Source of the DNA: Anaerobacillus alkaliphilus
Lineage (GTDB): Bacteria > Bacillota > Bacilli > Bacillales > Anaerobacillaceae
DNA length: 64,000 nt
Reading direction: 5' to 3'
NCBI RefSeq assembly: GCF_004116265.1
Contig: NZ_QOUX01000001.1
Coordinates: forward strand, 124,001-188,000
Shown here piece by piece: positions 25,352 through 33,822 of this stretch (positions are counted from its first letter, which is position 1; each line of letters begins with the position of its first letter). Position numbers and translations under genes: made by a program. The notes beneath the pieces are model-generated. The model ran no database searches. It saw only the letters and a program-made list of their open reading frames with translations, and was not told where the DNA came from.

Positions 25352-26284
25352 ATGAGATATATTATTGAGAACACGTTAACAAACCGTTATGGCGAAGAAA
25401 AGATAAATTCTTATTTAATTGAGGGTTCAAAAATTATTTATACTTCAAACCGCTTCTCGAAACATAATCATATGAGATTGGACACTTCAAACTACGTAAT
25501 TGCCCCCGGACATATTATGATCGACTTTAGTGTTGTAGCAATTAATGATTTTCATAGCATTAAAGAGCGAATGAGACACTTACAGGGTCTTGGTTGTACA
25601 ACTCTAATAACGGCTTGTGAGGTTCACCATGAGAACGAAGTAAAGAGTAATTTAAAACGAGTAAAACATGCATTAATCAACAGTAGCATTGATTATATGA
25701 TTGGAATAAGAACTCCGTTAAAGAAACTAACTCCATCTTTGGCGAGGAAATGCTGTAAACACAAAGTTCCGGTGATATTTACTGAGATTACTGAGCCGGA
25801 AGATATTGACGTTGTTCCATGGCAATGGGTCCGTAATGAGTTGTTTCCCTACCACCCGATGATACTCCCGATTTGGAACGTTCCCAATTCGAGTGGAAGA
25901 TTGAGAAGATTAAAAAGCAAATGGGAAGAAATTTTAACAGAAAATAAAATTACGACACTAGTAGATGTTCCAGATGAGCATACACCTCTACAAAAAGAGT
26001 TCTTATTAAATATTGGTTTGTATCCAATCAAGGGTTCTTTACACATAGGAGCAGACGCAGACTATTTGCTCTTCTCCCAAAAAGCGTTAGAGGAAGCCGA
26101 AAAAGGGACAATTGATGAAGTTCGGCCAGAGATTGTTTACGCAAGTGGAACAGTAAAAAAAGCTGGTAGACATATATTTATTAAGCCTGGTTCAGGAAAA
26201 GAGCTAACTGTAAATGTCCCAAGAAAACTTGTGCCTATTAGTAATGCCTTTCAACCGTCTCCTATACCTATTGATTATTATTAA
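25352..26284 (+). CDS. Amidohydrolase-fold protein lacking the usual metal-binding motif
   Basis: A 310-residue protein of the amidohydrolase/dihydroorotase architecture by pattern. There is an N-terminal beta segment, then YVIAPGHIMIDFSVV, where active enzymes have PGxIDxHxH, and a C-terminal GSLHIGADADYLLFSQ like the GxIxxGxDADLVV end of deacetylases and dihydroorotases. The HxH metal pair is absent, and His in CEVHHEN does not replace it in an obvious way, so catalysis of the usual kind is doubtful. The ATG at 25352 follows GAGGAGGG; an earlier in-frame ATG at 25244 lacks a good site. The exact function is unknown. It lies alone between terminators, at the junction of the aro operon and ypiA. 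Confidence 0.7.
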   Translation: MRYIIENTLTNRYGEEKINSYLIEGSKIIYTSNRFSKHNHMRLDTSNYVIAPGHIMIDFSVVAINDFHSIKERMRHLQGLGCTTLITACEVHHENEVKSNLKRVKHALINSSIDYMIGIRTPLKKLTPSLARKCCKHKVPVIFTEITEPEDIDVVPWQWVRNELFPYHPMILPIWNVPNSSGRLRRLKSKWEEILTENKITTLVDVPDEHTPLQKEFLLNIGLYPIKGSLHIGADADYLLFSQKALEEAEKGTIDEVRPEIVYASGTVKKAGRHIFIKPGSGKELTVNVPRKLVPISNAFQPSPIPIDYY

Positions 26285-26327
26285 GAGGAATGTCTATAAT
26301 TATAGTAATTACTTAACTACTTACTTA

Positions 26328-26357
26328 ACCCACCGTTTGAGGTGGTTTTCTTTTTTT
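26328..26357 (+). terminator. Terminator after the amidohydrolase-like gene
   Basis: CCACC / GGTGG stem with a 6-nt loop and the T-rich tail TTTTCTTTTTTT. Confidence 0.78.
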
Positions 26358-26414
26358 GAAGGAGAACATGGGAACATAGATAAAAACTAAAACTAATAGG
26401 GTAGGAGCGGAAAA

Positions 26415-27680
26415 ATGAATAAAGAATTAAAACAAGCGCTGGCATTAATAGATGAGGGGAAAATGGAAAAAGCAATTACACAGTTGAAAAAGGTAAATGA
26501 GACTGCTGACCATGATACGAAATATTCACTTGCGGAAGTTTATTATGAACTTGGATTAGTAGATTTAGCAAAAGCAATAATTGAGGAGCTATTAATGCTA
26601 TACCCTGACGAAGGTGAACTGTATACGTTTATGGCTGAATTATTAATTGACTTAGATGAAGAAGATGAAGCAATCGAAATGTTATTAGAAATAAAAGAAG
26701 ATGACCCTGTCTATGTACAAGGACAATTACTTTTAGCTGATTTATATCAACTTCAAGGCTTAGACGAAGTAGCAGAGCAAAAGCTTCTAATAGCAGAAAG
26801 TAAAGTGCCTGAGGAACCTATTGTCTTATTTGGGTTAGGAGAATTTTACTTATCAAGAGGGGACTATTTAAGATCAATTCCTTATTACAAAAAAGTACTC
26901 CCGTTCCAGGATGAGCTAGATGGAACGAACATAGCACTTCGCTTAGCTGAAGCGTACAGTGCTAGTGGGTCTTTCGAGGAGGCAATTACCTATTATGAAC
27001 AAGGGATAGATGAAAATGCCACGATTGACGCACATTTTGGGTATGGTTATACAGCTTTCCAGTTAAGCCAATATACTGTAGCAATTACTCAATTTGAAAA
27101 AGTTATTGATATGGACGAAAGTTACTCAAGTGTCTACTCATATTTAGGAGAAGCATACGAAGAAGAGGGACAAATCCATGAAGCATTACAAATCTTTAAA
27201 AAAGGAATAGAAATTGATGAATTCAATGAGGCTTTGTATGTTCAAGGAGCAAGAGTTTCTTTAAATAATGGGTATATTAATGATGGAGAAGAGTACTTAC
27301 GAAAAGTAGTAGCAATAAACCCTAGTAATTTTGAGGGGGCTAAAATGCTGTCTAGCTTATTAAAAAAAGAAGAACGTTTTGAAGAACTTCTAGAATTAAT
27401 CAACTATTTAAAGGAACAGGGAGAGGAAGATCCTTTGTTTGATTGGTTCCTAGCAAGTGCAAAACGAAATTTAAGTGAAGACTTATCTATCATTCAGACT
27501 TATCAAGAGATCGAGGAAGCTCTCTCTCATGATAGCGATTTTATGGAGGAGTATGGACAAGTCCTTTTAGAAAATGGCTACAAAGAAAAAGGGGTAGAAG
27601 TGTTGAGAAAAGCGTTAAAGCTAGATTCTTCGAAAACACATCTAAATGAATTACTGTTTGACTTAGATACTAATTATTAA
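26415..27680 (+). CDS. ypiA: TPR-repeat protein YpiA
   Basis: A 421-residue acidic protein composed almost entirely of tetratricopeptide repeats: units such as ALQIFKKGIEIDEFN and AITQFEKVIDMDESY recur about every 34 residues from about residue 10 to the end. TPRs are protein-binding scaffolds. Length and position (aroA side, before ypiB-ypiF-qcrA) match B. subtilis YpiA (about 423 residues), whose precise role I cannot state. No signal peptide or membrane segment. The ATG at 26415 has GTAGGAG upstream. Confidence 0.88.
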   Translation: MNKELKQALALIDEGKMEKAITQLKKVNETADHDTKYSLAEVYYELGLVDLAKAIIEELLMLYPDEGELYTFMAELLIDLDEEDEAIEMLLEIKEDDPVYVQGQLLLADLYQLQGLDEVAEQKLLIAESKVPEEPIVLFGLGEFYLSRGDYLRSIPYYKKVLPFQDELDGTNIALRLAEAYSASGSFEEAITYYEQGIDENATIDAHFGYGYTAFQLSQYTVAITQFEKVIDMDESYSSVYSYLGEAYEEEGQIHEALQIFKKGIEIDEFNEALYVQGARVSLNNGYINDGEEYLRKVVAINPSNFEGAKMLSSLLKKEERFEELLELINYLKEQGEEDPLFDWFLASAKRNLSEDLSIIQTYQEIEEALSHDSDFMEEYGQVLLENGYKEKGVEVLRKALKLDSSKTHLNELLFDLDTNY

Positions 27681-27737
27681 ATTCATGAAATTCGTTCATA
27701 CTAACATTAGTATTTAATAGAGAGAACGGTGGTTAGT

Positions 27738-28772
27738 ATGAATTTAATGGATGTTTTACTTTTTCAAGACCGATCAGAGTTACGGAAACTTCTAAAAGAG
27801 AGCGATCGCTCACTTAATATAAATTCAAAAAGAGAATTGGTGGAGGTTCTTTACCCAAGGTTAGCTAACTTTGATGATTTAAAAGAGAGATACCAACAAC
27901 TATCTAATGACGCTAAAAAAGTTATTTTACATTTGTGTTATGATAAAAAAATGTTTATTTCAAAAGAAGAGCTTAATGGTTTTGTTCCAAAGCGAAAAGG
28001 GAATGAATTTCATGAGTTGATAAATGAACTAGCTACTAATGGTCTATTATTTGTCTTTAAGCAAGGAAATTATGTTGTGCCAATCCAAGTAAAGAATGAA
28101 CTGATTCGGTGTATTCAAATCGAAATTAAAGATAATTCCTTTATTTTACCTTCGTCTACCTCTGACCAAAAGGAAATTACGATTGTTACCGACATATTTG
28201 CTTTTGTAGATTTTATTATGGACAAACCATTGACACTAACGAAGTCTGGTGCTATGTACAAAAAAGACTTCCAAGCGCTAATGAATGTTTTTTCATATAA
28301 AGAGAGTTTACCTAACGACCAATGGAGATTCGGTTACGGTCGAAGATTTTCGCTATATCCGGACCGCTTCTCATTAATCTATGACTTTTGCTTCTCAAAT
28401 GGTTGGCTAAAGGAAACAGCTGACACGTTGACAATTCATACCTCTGTAGAAGAACTTTTTGAAATGCGGATAAATGAACTTATGCAAAGTATTGTTACGT
28501 ATTGGCATAAACTATATAGACGTCCATTCCCTTCAGTTCGATTGTTGTATCTACTATTGTTTAACTCCTTAGTCGAAGGTGAGGCTGTAGAGGAAGACTA
28601 CCTTCTGTCAGCGTTCGCTCCGTTTGTTAATGAATACTATTTCGATACGAAAGAGGACGTCATAACAAAGCGTTTTTTACAGATGCTAGTTTATTTAGAT
28701 GTTGTCTCAAAGGTCGAGTTAGAACACTTTACAGGATACACAATTGGACCGAGTCATCGATTTTTGAAATAA
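27738..28772 (+). CDS. Uncharacterised protein with winged-helix-like segments
   Basis: A 344-residue soluble protein absent from the B. subtilis order (inserted between ypiA and ypiB). The first 120 residues are helical and read like a domain that precedes winged helices (LSNDAKKVILHLCYDKKMFISKEEL). DKPLTLTKSGAMYKKDFQAL near residues 160-180 resembles the helicase-associated N-terminal region of XPB-type helicases, but no Walker or helicase motifs are present. The match is weak and from memory. The ATG at 27738 is preferred to the GTG at 27729. Codon use looks like the neighbours, so recent transfer is not suggested. Confidence 0.6.
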   Translation: MNLMDVLLFQDRSELRKLLKESDRSLNINSKRELVEVLYPRLANFDDLKERYQQLSNDAKKVILHLCYDKKMFISKEELNGFVPKRKGNEFHELINELATNGLLFVFKQGNYVVPIQVKNELIRCIQIEIKDNSFILPSSTSDQKEITIVTDIFAFVDFIMDKPLTLTKSGAMYKKDFQALMNVFSYKESLPNDQWRFGYGRRFSLYPDRFSLIYDFCFSNGWLKETADTLTIHTSVEELFEMRINELMQSIVTYWHKLYRRPFPSVRLLYLLLFNSLVEGEAVEEDYLLSAFAPFVNEYYFDTKEDVITKRFLQMLVYLDVVSKVELEHFTGYTIGPSHRFLK

Positions 28773-28902
28773 TTGTGAAAATATTTAAATTATTTCTATA
28801 TTTAAAAGGAATTTTGATTTTAAAAACGAATAAATACATTAGTAAGGATTGATAACTATAAAAGAGGCCCGCTATCGTCAATAATAGGGGAGGGGATATG
28901 AT

Positions 28903-29454
28903 ATGAGTAGTATCATTTCAGTTTTAGAAAAAAAAGATTTTTTAAAATGGTTCTTAAATAATTATCAGTTAAAAAGAAGAGAATGCGCGTGGTTATTAAA
29001 TTATTTAATGAGCGATGATCACTTAATGGAAAAAGTCCATTTTGTTGAAAATGCAGAATACTGCCCGAAATCTTTAATTATTTCCGCTAATGATGTTGAT
29101 TGTATCCCGTTTAGTTTTCATAAGAGGCAACACGTCACAATGGATGCTGAAAAATCATTCCATGATATACGACTTAATAAGGAAGAAGAAGTCTATATTC
29201 AGTTGAATTTTAAAGATGCGAAGAAAAATCCTCAGTATGTTTCAGTGCTAGAAGATAATCCTTTTACACCTATTGATAAGGATACAGAAAAATTATATAG
29301 TCTTTTTGCTGATTTAGTTATTGATCAAGCCAAGCACCAGTTTGAAAAAAAGCGCTTACTTGAACTGATCGATCGTGCTTTAGATAGCGGTGACAAAGAG
29401 AGTTTTCTAAAGTATAGTGAAATGCTATCAAATCTTAAAGCCCTTAAAGAATAA
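28903..29454 (+). CDS. ypiB: YpiB, UPF0302 family
   Basis: A 183-residue soluble protein. The end (LLELIDRALDSGDKESFLKYSEML) is the IDxALDxxDKExFxxLS element typical of YpiB/UPF0302, and the first half has the family's RRECAWLLNYLMSDDHLMEKVHFVE stretch (residues about 24-48). Its place just before ypiF and the qcr operon is as in B. subtilis. The function is not established to my knowledge. The ATG at 28903 is preceded by a GGGGAGGGG site. A terminator overlaps the 3' end. Confidence 0.9.
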   Translation: MSSIISVLEKKDFLKWFLNNYQLKRRECAWLLNYLMSDDHLMEKVHFVENAEYCPKSLIISANDVDCIPFSFHKRQHVTMDAEKSFHDIRLNKEEEVYIQLNFKDAKKNPQYVSVLEDNPFTPIDKDTEKLYSLFADLVIDQAKHQFEKKRLLELIDRALDSGDKESFLKYSEMLSNLKALKE

Positions 29455-29465
29455 GGGCTTTTCAT
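29437..29465 (+). terminator. Terminator overlapping the ypiB stop
   Basis: AAAGCCCTT pairs with AAGGGCTTT, followed by a short T run; the stem begins inside the last codons of ypiB. Confidence 0.75.
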
Positions 29466-29629
29466 TTTGCTCATATTATACTAAAAGAAGAATTGGGTAT
29501 TATAACAAGAATTTGTATAGTAACCATCTTTTAGCGGAAAAATAGCAAAGAAATTATTTTGATATATTTTATTCTTGGTACATTTAGTATAAAATTGAAA
29601 TCGTAGAAAAAGTTATGAGGAGGAGAAAC

Positions 29630-30106
29630 ATGAAGTGGCAAGCAAAAGAAGTTGACCTTTACTTACAAGCGAGAGAATATGTTGATACTGCGATTGTACC
29701 GCTTATTCCAATTTCGTGGGGGAATGAACTAAAATCAACTGTGCAAATGGGAGAATTCATTACGTTAATTAGCGATGAATTGGAAAGACAGTTTAAAGGA
29801 AGGGTATTTCAGTTTCCACCCTATACATACTTAAAGAGTGAAAAAGTAGAGGATCGTTTAACGAGAATTAATATGTTAGACGACCATCTGAAGGAACACG
29901 GATTTGATTTTATTGTCTACCTAACTTCAGATATTGATTGGAAACAAATCGAAACTGAAATGAAAGACACTTTATTATGGATACCTTCAATCCCTCTAGA
30001 ACATATGGAGCCAAAATATAAGCAAGAAACGCTTTCAAATCAAATTAAACAGATGTTACCAATAATGACCAATAAATGGCAAAAGCCTAAAAATGAAGAG
30101 AATTAA
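29630..30106 (+). CDS. ypiF: YpiF, DUF2487 protein
   Basis: A 158-residue soluble protein starting MKWQAKEVDLYLQAREYVDTA; the KWxAxDVDxYLQ... opening and the EFITLISDELERQFKGRVFQ-type middle match YpiF (DUF2487). The ATG at 29630 follows GGAGGAG; an in-frame ATG at 29615 is earlier but would place that site inside the gene. Its role is unknown. It sits 116 bp before qcrA in the conserved ypiA-ypiB-ypiF-qcr order. Confidence 0.87.
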   Translation: MKWQAKEVDLYLQAREYVDTAIVPLIPISWGNELKSTVQMGEFITLISDELERQFKGRVFQFPPYTYLKSEKVEDRLTRINMLDDHLKEHGFDFIVYLTSDIDWKQIETEMKDTLLWIPSIPLEHMEPKYKQETLSNQIKQMLPIMTNKWQKPKNEEN

Positions 30107-30119
30107 CTCTATCATTTTA

Positions 30120-30148
30120 TTGACAGTGATATTGTATTAAAGTATCAT
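30120..30148 (+). promoter_or_regulatory. Sigma-A promoter of qcrABC
   Basis: A perfect TTGACA, a 17-bp spacer and TATCAT (5 of 6), immediately after ypiF. Transcription would start near 30155, about 68 nt before qcrA. Confidence 0.72.
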
Positions 30149-30222
30149 GATAATGTCCTAGTATAATGAGTATTACCATAGTCCGGAGGGACTTATTATA
30201 AAATGTAAGGAGGGAAATATGA

Positions 30223-30723
30223 GTGAGTGAGAAAGAACATAAAGTATCAAGACGTCAGTTTTTAAATTATACGTTAACAGGTGTTGGAGGATTTATGGCT
30301 GCTGGTATTACTTTACCAATGGTGCGTTTTGCCCTTGATCCAGCTTTAAAACCTGGTGAAGAAACAGAAATGGTAGCGGTAGCACAAGTGAATCAACTTT
30401 CTAATGAGCCAAAGCGATTTGACTTTAAGATTAACCAAGTTGATGCTTGGTATGAATCAGAAGTATCTCGTTCTGCTTGGATTTATGAAGAAGGCGGTCA
30501 AATTGTTGCGCTATCACCAGTATGTACACACTTAGGCTGTACAGTTGACTGGAATACAAGTGATGATCATCCAAATCGCTTCTTCTGCCCATGTCACTAT
30601 GGAGCTTTTGAAAAAGATGGAAAAAACGTAGATCGTACTCCGCCAACGCAACCGTTATTTGTTTATGACCTTGAAGTTCGCGACGGTACTGTTTATTTAG
30701 GAAGACCAAGACCACAGGTGTAA
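30223..30723 (+). CDS. qcrA: Menaquinol:cytochrome c oxidoreductase, Rieske iron-sulfur subunit
   Basis: Carries the [2Fe-2S] cluster of the b6c complex, taking electrons from menaquinol. The 166-residue product has a twin-arginine membrane anchor (SRRQFLNYTLTGVGGFMAAG, residues about 9-28). The cluster ligands are in CTHLGCTV (near residues 105-112) and CPCHYGAFE (near 124-132), with Cys/His of each box intact. The GTG at 30223 has AAGGAGGG 8 bp upstream. Operon with qcrB (13 bp) and qcrC. Confidence 0.97.
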   Translation: MSEKEHKVSRRQFLNYTLTGVGGFMAAGITLPMVRFALDPALKPGEETEMVAVAQVNQLSNEPKRFDFKINQVDAWYESEVSRSAWIYEEGGQIVALSPVCTHLGCTVDWNTSDDHPNRFFCPCHYGAFEKDGKNVDRTPPTQPLFVYDLEVRDGTVYLGRPRPQV

Positions 30724-30736
30724 GGAGGCGTAATAA

Positions 30737-31408
30737 TTGTTAAATAAGATTTATAATTGGGTAGACGAACGTCTAGATATTACGCCAATGTGGCGTGATA
30801 TTGCTGATCATGAAGTGCCTGAGCATGTTAACCCAGCTCACCACTTTTCAGCATTTGTATATTGTTTTGGGGGTTTAACGTTTTTTATTACCGTAATTCA
30901 AATTTTATCTGGTATGTTTTTAACAATGTATTACGTACCTGATATCATTAATGCATACCAGTCTGTATACTACTTGCAAAATGAAGTGACATTTGGGGTA
31001 ATCGTACGTGGCATGCATCACTGGGGTGCAAGTTTAGTTATCGTTATGATGTTTCTACATACGTTACGTGTTTTCTTTACAGGCTCTTACAAAAAGCCTC
31101 GTGAATTAAACTGGGTTGTAGGAGTACTTATTTTCTTTGTTATGTTAGGTTTAGGGTTTACGGGTTATTTATTACCTTGGGATATGAAAGCATACTTTGC
31201 AACAGTAGTAGGATTACAAATTGCTGAGAGTGCACCTATCATTGGTGGATTTGCAAAGACTTTATTAGCCGGTGGAGAAATTATTGGGGCACAAACGTTA
31301 ACTAGATTTTTTGCCATCCATGTATTCTTCTTACCAGGTGCATTACTAGGTTTACTAGGAGCTCACTTTGTGATGATCCGTAAACAAGGTATCTCTGGAC
31401 CGTTGTAA
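30737..31408 (+). CDS. qcrB: Menaquinol:cytochrome c oxidoreductase, cytochrome b subunit
   Basis: Cytochrome b6-type membrane subunit, 223 residues, with four membrane helices that bind two b hemes and the extra heme of the b6c type. RGMHHWGASLVIVMMFLHTLRVF carries a His pair 13-14 residues apart and FFAIHVFFLPGALLGLLGAHF the other pair. The quinol-site region is GFTGYLLPWDMKAYFA. The start is TTG at 30737 with AAGGAGGC upstream. The short b6-like protein is completed by QcrC, which carries the subunit-IV part. Confidence 0.96.
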   Translation: MLNKIYNWVDERLDITPMWRDIADHEVPEHVNPAHHFSAFVYCFGGLTFFITVIQILSGMFLTMYYVPDIINAYQSVYYLQNEVTFGVIVRGMHHWGASLVIVMMFLHTLRVFFTGSYKKPRELNWVVGVLIFFVMLGLGFTGYLLPWDMKAYFATVVGLQIAESAPIIGGFAKTLLAGGEIIGAQTLTRFFAIHVFFLPGALLGLLGAHFVMIRKQGISGPL

Positions 31409-31445
31409 AAACTACGTTAATTTATAGGCAAAAGGAGGGAAAACT

Positions 31446-32222
31446 ATGCATCGTGGGAAAGGAATGAAATTTGTTGGGGATTCTCGTGTGCCGGCTGAAA
31501 GAAAGCCGAACATTCCCAAAGACTATTCTGAATACCCTGGGAAAACAGAGGCATTTTGGCCAAACTTCTTACTTAAAGAATGGATGGTTGGTGCAGTTTT
31601 CTTAGTTGGTTATTTATGTTTAACAGTTGCTCACTACTCACCACTTGAACGTGTTGCTGATCCAACAGACGCAAGTTATATTCCATTACCAGACTGGTAT
31701 TTCTTATTTTTATACCAATTATTGAAATATGAATTTGCTTCAGGGGATTATACGGTTCTTGGGGCCGTAGTTATTCCAGGTATTGCTTTCGGAGCTTTAT
31801 TATTAGCGCCATTTTTAGATACAAGTGCTGAACGTCGACCAATTAAAAGACCAATAGCATCTGGGCTAATGTTACTGGGAATAGCTTCAATCTTTTGGTT
31901 AACTTACGAGTCAGTTGCTAGCCATGACTGGGAAGCTGCTGCAAAACAAGGTGCGATTGTTGAAGAAAAGGAAATTAATACTGATGCTGAAGGATATCAA
32001 ATTTGGCTACAACAAGGTGCATGTATAGGCTGTCACGGTGAAAACATGCAAGGAAATCCTGGTGTTGCCCCTTCGGTATTCGAACATGATTACACAAAAG
32101 AAGAAATCATCAAAATTATCACAGAAGGTGCCCCAGGAATGCCAGCAGGTCTTTTCGCTGGAACACCTGAAGAACTTGAAATTTTAGCAGAGTACATTGC
32201 TGCTGATGGGCAACCTGAATAA
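31446..32222 (+). CDS. qcrC: Menaquinol:cytochrome c oxidoreductase, subunit IV-cytochrome c fusion
   Basis: A 258-residue fusion: the N-terminal part resembles subunit IV of b6f complexes, with three membrane helices and DWYFLFLYQLLKYE near residues 82-95 as the quinol-site equivalent of the PEWY region. The C-terminal part is a cytochrome c domain with the heme site CIGCH (near residues 197-201) and GAPGMPAGLF with the Met ligand. This split arrangement is characteristic of Bacillus b6c complexes. The ATG at 31446 has AAAGGAGG upstream. A strong terminator follows. Confidence 0.97.
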   Translation: MHRGKGMKFVGDSRVPAERKPNIPKDYSEYPGKTEAFWPNFLLKEWMVGAVFLVGYLCLTVAHYSPLERVADPTDASYIPLPDWYFLFLYQLLKYEFASGDYTVLGAVVIPGIAFGALLLAPFLDTSAERRPIKRPIASGLMLLGIASIFWLTYESVASHDWEAAAKQGAIVEEKEINTDAEGYQIWLQQGACIGCHGENMQGNPGVAPSVFEHDYTKEEIIKIITEGAPGMPAGLFAGTPEELEILAEYIAADGQPE

Positions 32223-32229
32223 GAAAGAA

Positions 32230-32257
32230 AAAGCTGACATTTATGTCAGCTTTTTTT
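32230..32257 (+). terminator. Terminator after qcrC
   Basis: AGCTGACAT / ATGTCAGCT, a 9-bp perfect stem with a 2-nt spacer and a run of T residues. Confidence 0.9.
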
Positions 32258-32273
32258 CTAAATGGAGGAAAAA

Positions 32274-32870
32274 ATGATTAGTCAAATTCTCTACCTTTTT
32301 AAGCAACGATCTGTATTAGTTATTTTATTGATGGCTAATCTGATCGGTACAATCTATGGATATTGGTGGTATAAGGACCAGTTGGCAATTACGCCATCAC
32401 ATTTTTACATCTTTGTTCCAGACAGTCCAACTGCAAGTCTTTTTCTAGTTTTTGTTTTGGTAATGTTTTTGTTCAAAAAAAACTGGCCGTTGATGGAGGC
32501 CTTTGCTGCTGTTACCTTAATTAAGTATGGGGTATGGGCAGTTGTTATGAACATTGCTGCGGGCGTAGCTGGATCAACATTAATGTGGCAAAACTATATG
32601 TTAATTGCCTCTCATTTAGCAATGGCACTACAGGCAATTCTTTTTGCTCCTTTTTTTCGAATTAAACCATGGCATTTAGTTGTTGTTGCTGTATGGACGT
32701 TACATAATGATGTGATTGATTATGTTTTTGGAATGCACCCTTGGGTTTCTAGATCTTTATATGACTATGTGCCTCATATAGGGTATTTTACGTTTTGGTT
32801 GAGTATCTTTTCACTATTCATGGTTTATTACATAGCAGTAAGAAAAACACGCTACAAACTCAATTTGTAG
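32274..32870 (+). CDS. ypjA: YpjA membrane protein (DUF1405)
   Basis: A 198-residue membrane protein with about six hydrophobic segments. Family features are GYWWYKDQL near residue 29, FVPDSPTASLF, and the conserved end of the family WTLHNDVIDYVFGMHPW. It has no known enzymatic motif. The ATG at 32274 is used since GGAGG lies 6-7 bp upstream; the in-frame ATG at 32262 is the start of that site. It lies just after the qcr terminator, as in B. subtilis. Role unknown. Confidence 0.88.
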   Translation: MISQILYLFKQRSVLVILLMANLIGTIYGYWWYKDQLAITPSHFYIFVPDSPTASLFLVFVLVMFLFKKNWPLMEAFAAVTLIKYGVWAVVMNIAAGVAGSTLMWQNYMLIASHLAMALQAILFAPFFRIKPWHLVVVAVWTLHNDVIDYVFGMHPWVSRSLYDYVPHIGYFTFWLSIFSLFMVYYIAVRKTRYKLNL

Positions 32871-32926
32871 GTCTACTCTTGTCCACCTCTTCATAGGATT
32901 TAATTAGAAGAAGAGGAGGGACAGGC

Positions 32927-33718
32927 ATGCACAAGAAGATGCTCGTTTTTATTTGTTTATTTTTTCTTGTTTTTTCTACCAGTGTTCATGCAGAAAAGGA
33001 CGTAGAACAAAAAGACTGGCAACATTTAAACAAAACAGCGGATAAAATACTCCAGCTTGTAAAGGAAGAAAAATATAGTGAAGCAAAGCAGGTTATGGAC
33101 TTTTTCTCTAAACAATTTTTAGCAATTCGTTACGATGATCAAAATTTGTCCATGACACATCTTCGCTTAATTACTACTTCTTATGAAAAAGCTATGGGGG
33201 CTGTTACAAGTGCAGGAGCAAGCCATGAAGAAAGAGTATTAGCTGTTTCGGAATTTCGTCTAGTTATTGATGCGCTCGTATCAGAACACCATCCGTTGTG
33301 GAAAAATACTGAGACTCAAGTAATGAATTATTTTGCAAAGATGAGAGAGGCCGTTTCAAGCGGCGACAACAATGCCTTTCAACATCATTTTAATGGTTTC
33401 TTACAAAGGTATGCAGTAATTCGCCCTGCAATCATGATTGATTTATTACCGCATCAATTTCAAAGAATTGATTCCCATGTAAAATTTGTTGAGAGATATC
33501 GTGCGACAATTATTAATGATGAGGATAAATCAAAACATTTAAAACTAATGGAAGAAGATTTTGCAAACCTATATAAAGGTTTCGAGGAAGATCAAGCCGA
33601 TCCGTCATTATGGTGGGTCATTCTATCAATTGGTGGAACAATACTAATGTCGCTTTCTTATGTGGGCTATAGGAAATACAAAGGTGAAAAAAGTAAAGTA
33701 AAGATGAAACAAAAATAG
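32927..33718 (+). CDS. ypjB: Sporulation protein YpjB
   Basis: A 263-residue protein with an N-terminal signal peptide (hydrophobic residues 5-21, cleavage expected after VHA), a helical extracytoplasmic region and a C-terminal membrane helix (about residues 224-246) followed by a strongly basic tail. Length, topology and order ypjA-ypjB match B. subtilis YpjB, a protein reported in sporulation sets. It has no catalytic motif. The ATG at 32927 follows GGAGGG. Confidence 0.85.
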   Translation: MHKKMLVFICLFFLVFSTSVHAEKDVEQKDWQHLNKTADKILQLVKEEKYSEAKQVMDFFSKQFLAIRYDDQNLSMTHLRLITTSYEKAMGAVTSAGASHEERVLAVSEFRLVIDALVSEHHPLWKNTETQVMNYFAKMREAVSSGDNNAFQHHFNGFLQRYAVIRPAIMIDLLPHQFQRIDSHVKFVERYRATIINDEDKSKHLKLMEEDFANLYKGFEEDQADPSLWWVILSIGGTILMSLSYVGYRKYKGEKSKVKMKQK

Positions 33719-33735
33719 ATTCCTTGTCGAAATAA

Positions 33736-33764
33736 TTGACACAGAAAAGAAGTTTCACTAAAAT
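33736..33764 (+). promoter_or_regulatory. Sigma-A promoter of the YugP-like protease gene
   Basis: A perfect TTGACA, a 17-bp spacer and TAAAAT (5 of 6). The leader then holds an 8-bp hairpin TTTGAGTG / CACTCAAA with a TTCT loop (33780-33799) just before the CGGAGG ribosome site. Confidence 0.7.
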
Positions 33765-33822
33765 TATAGATAAATACTATTTGAGTGTTCTCACTCAAAC
33801 TACAACGGAGGTTATTTGATCG

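Noticed and set aside
30219-30230. ATG at 30219 before qcrA
   Set aside because: It opens a three-codon frame ending in TGA; the qcrA GTG at 30223 is correctly spaced from AAGGAGGG.
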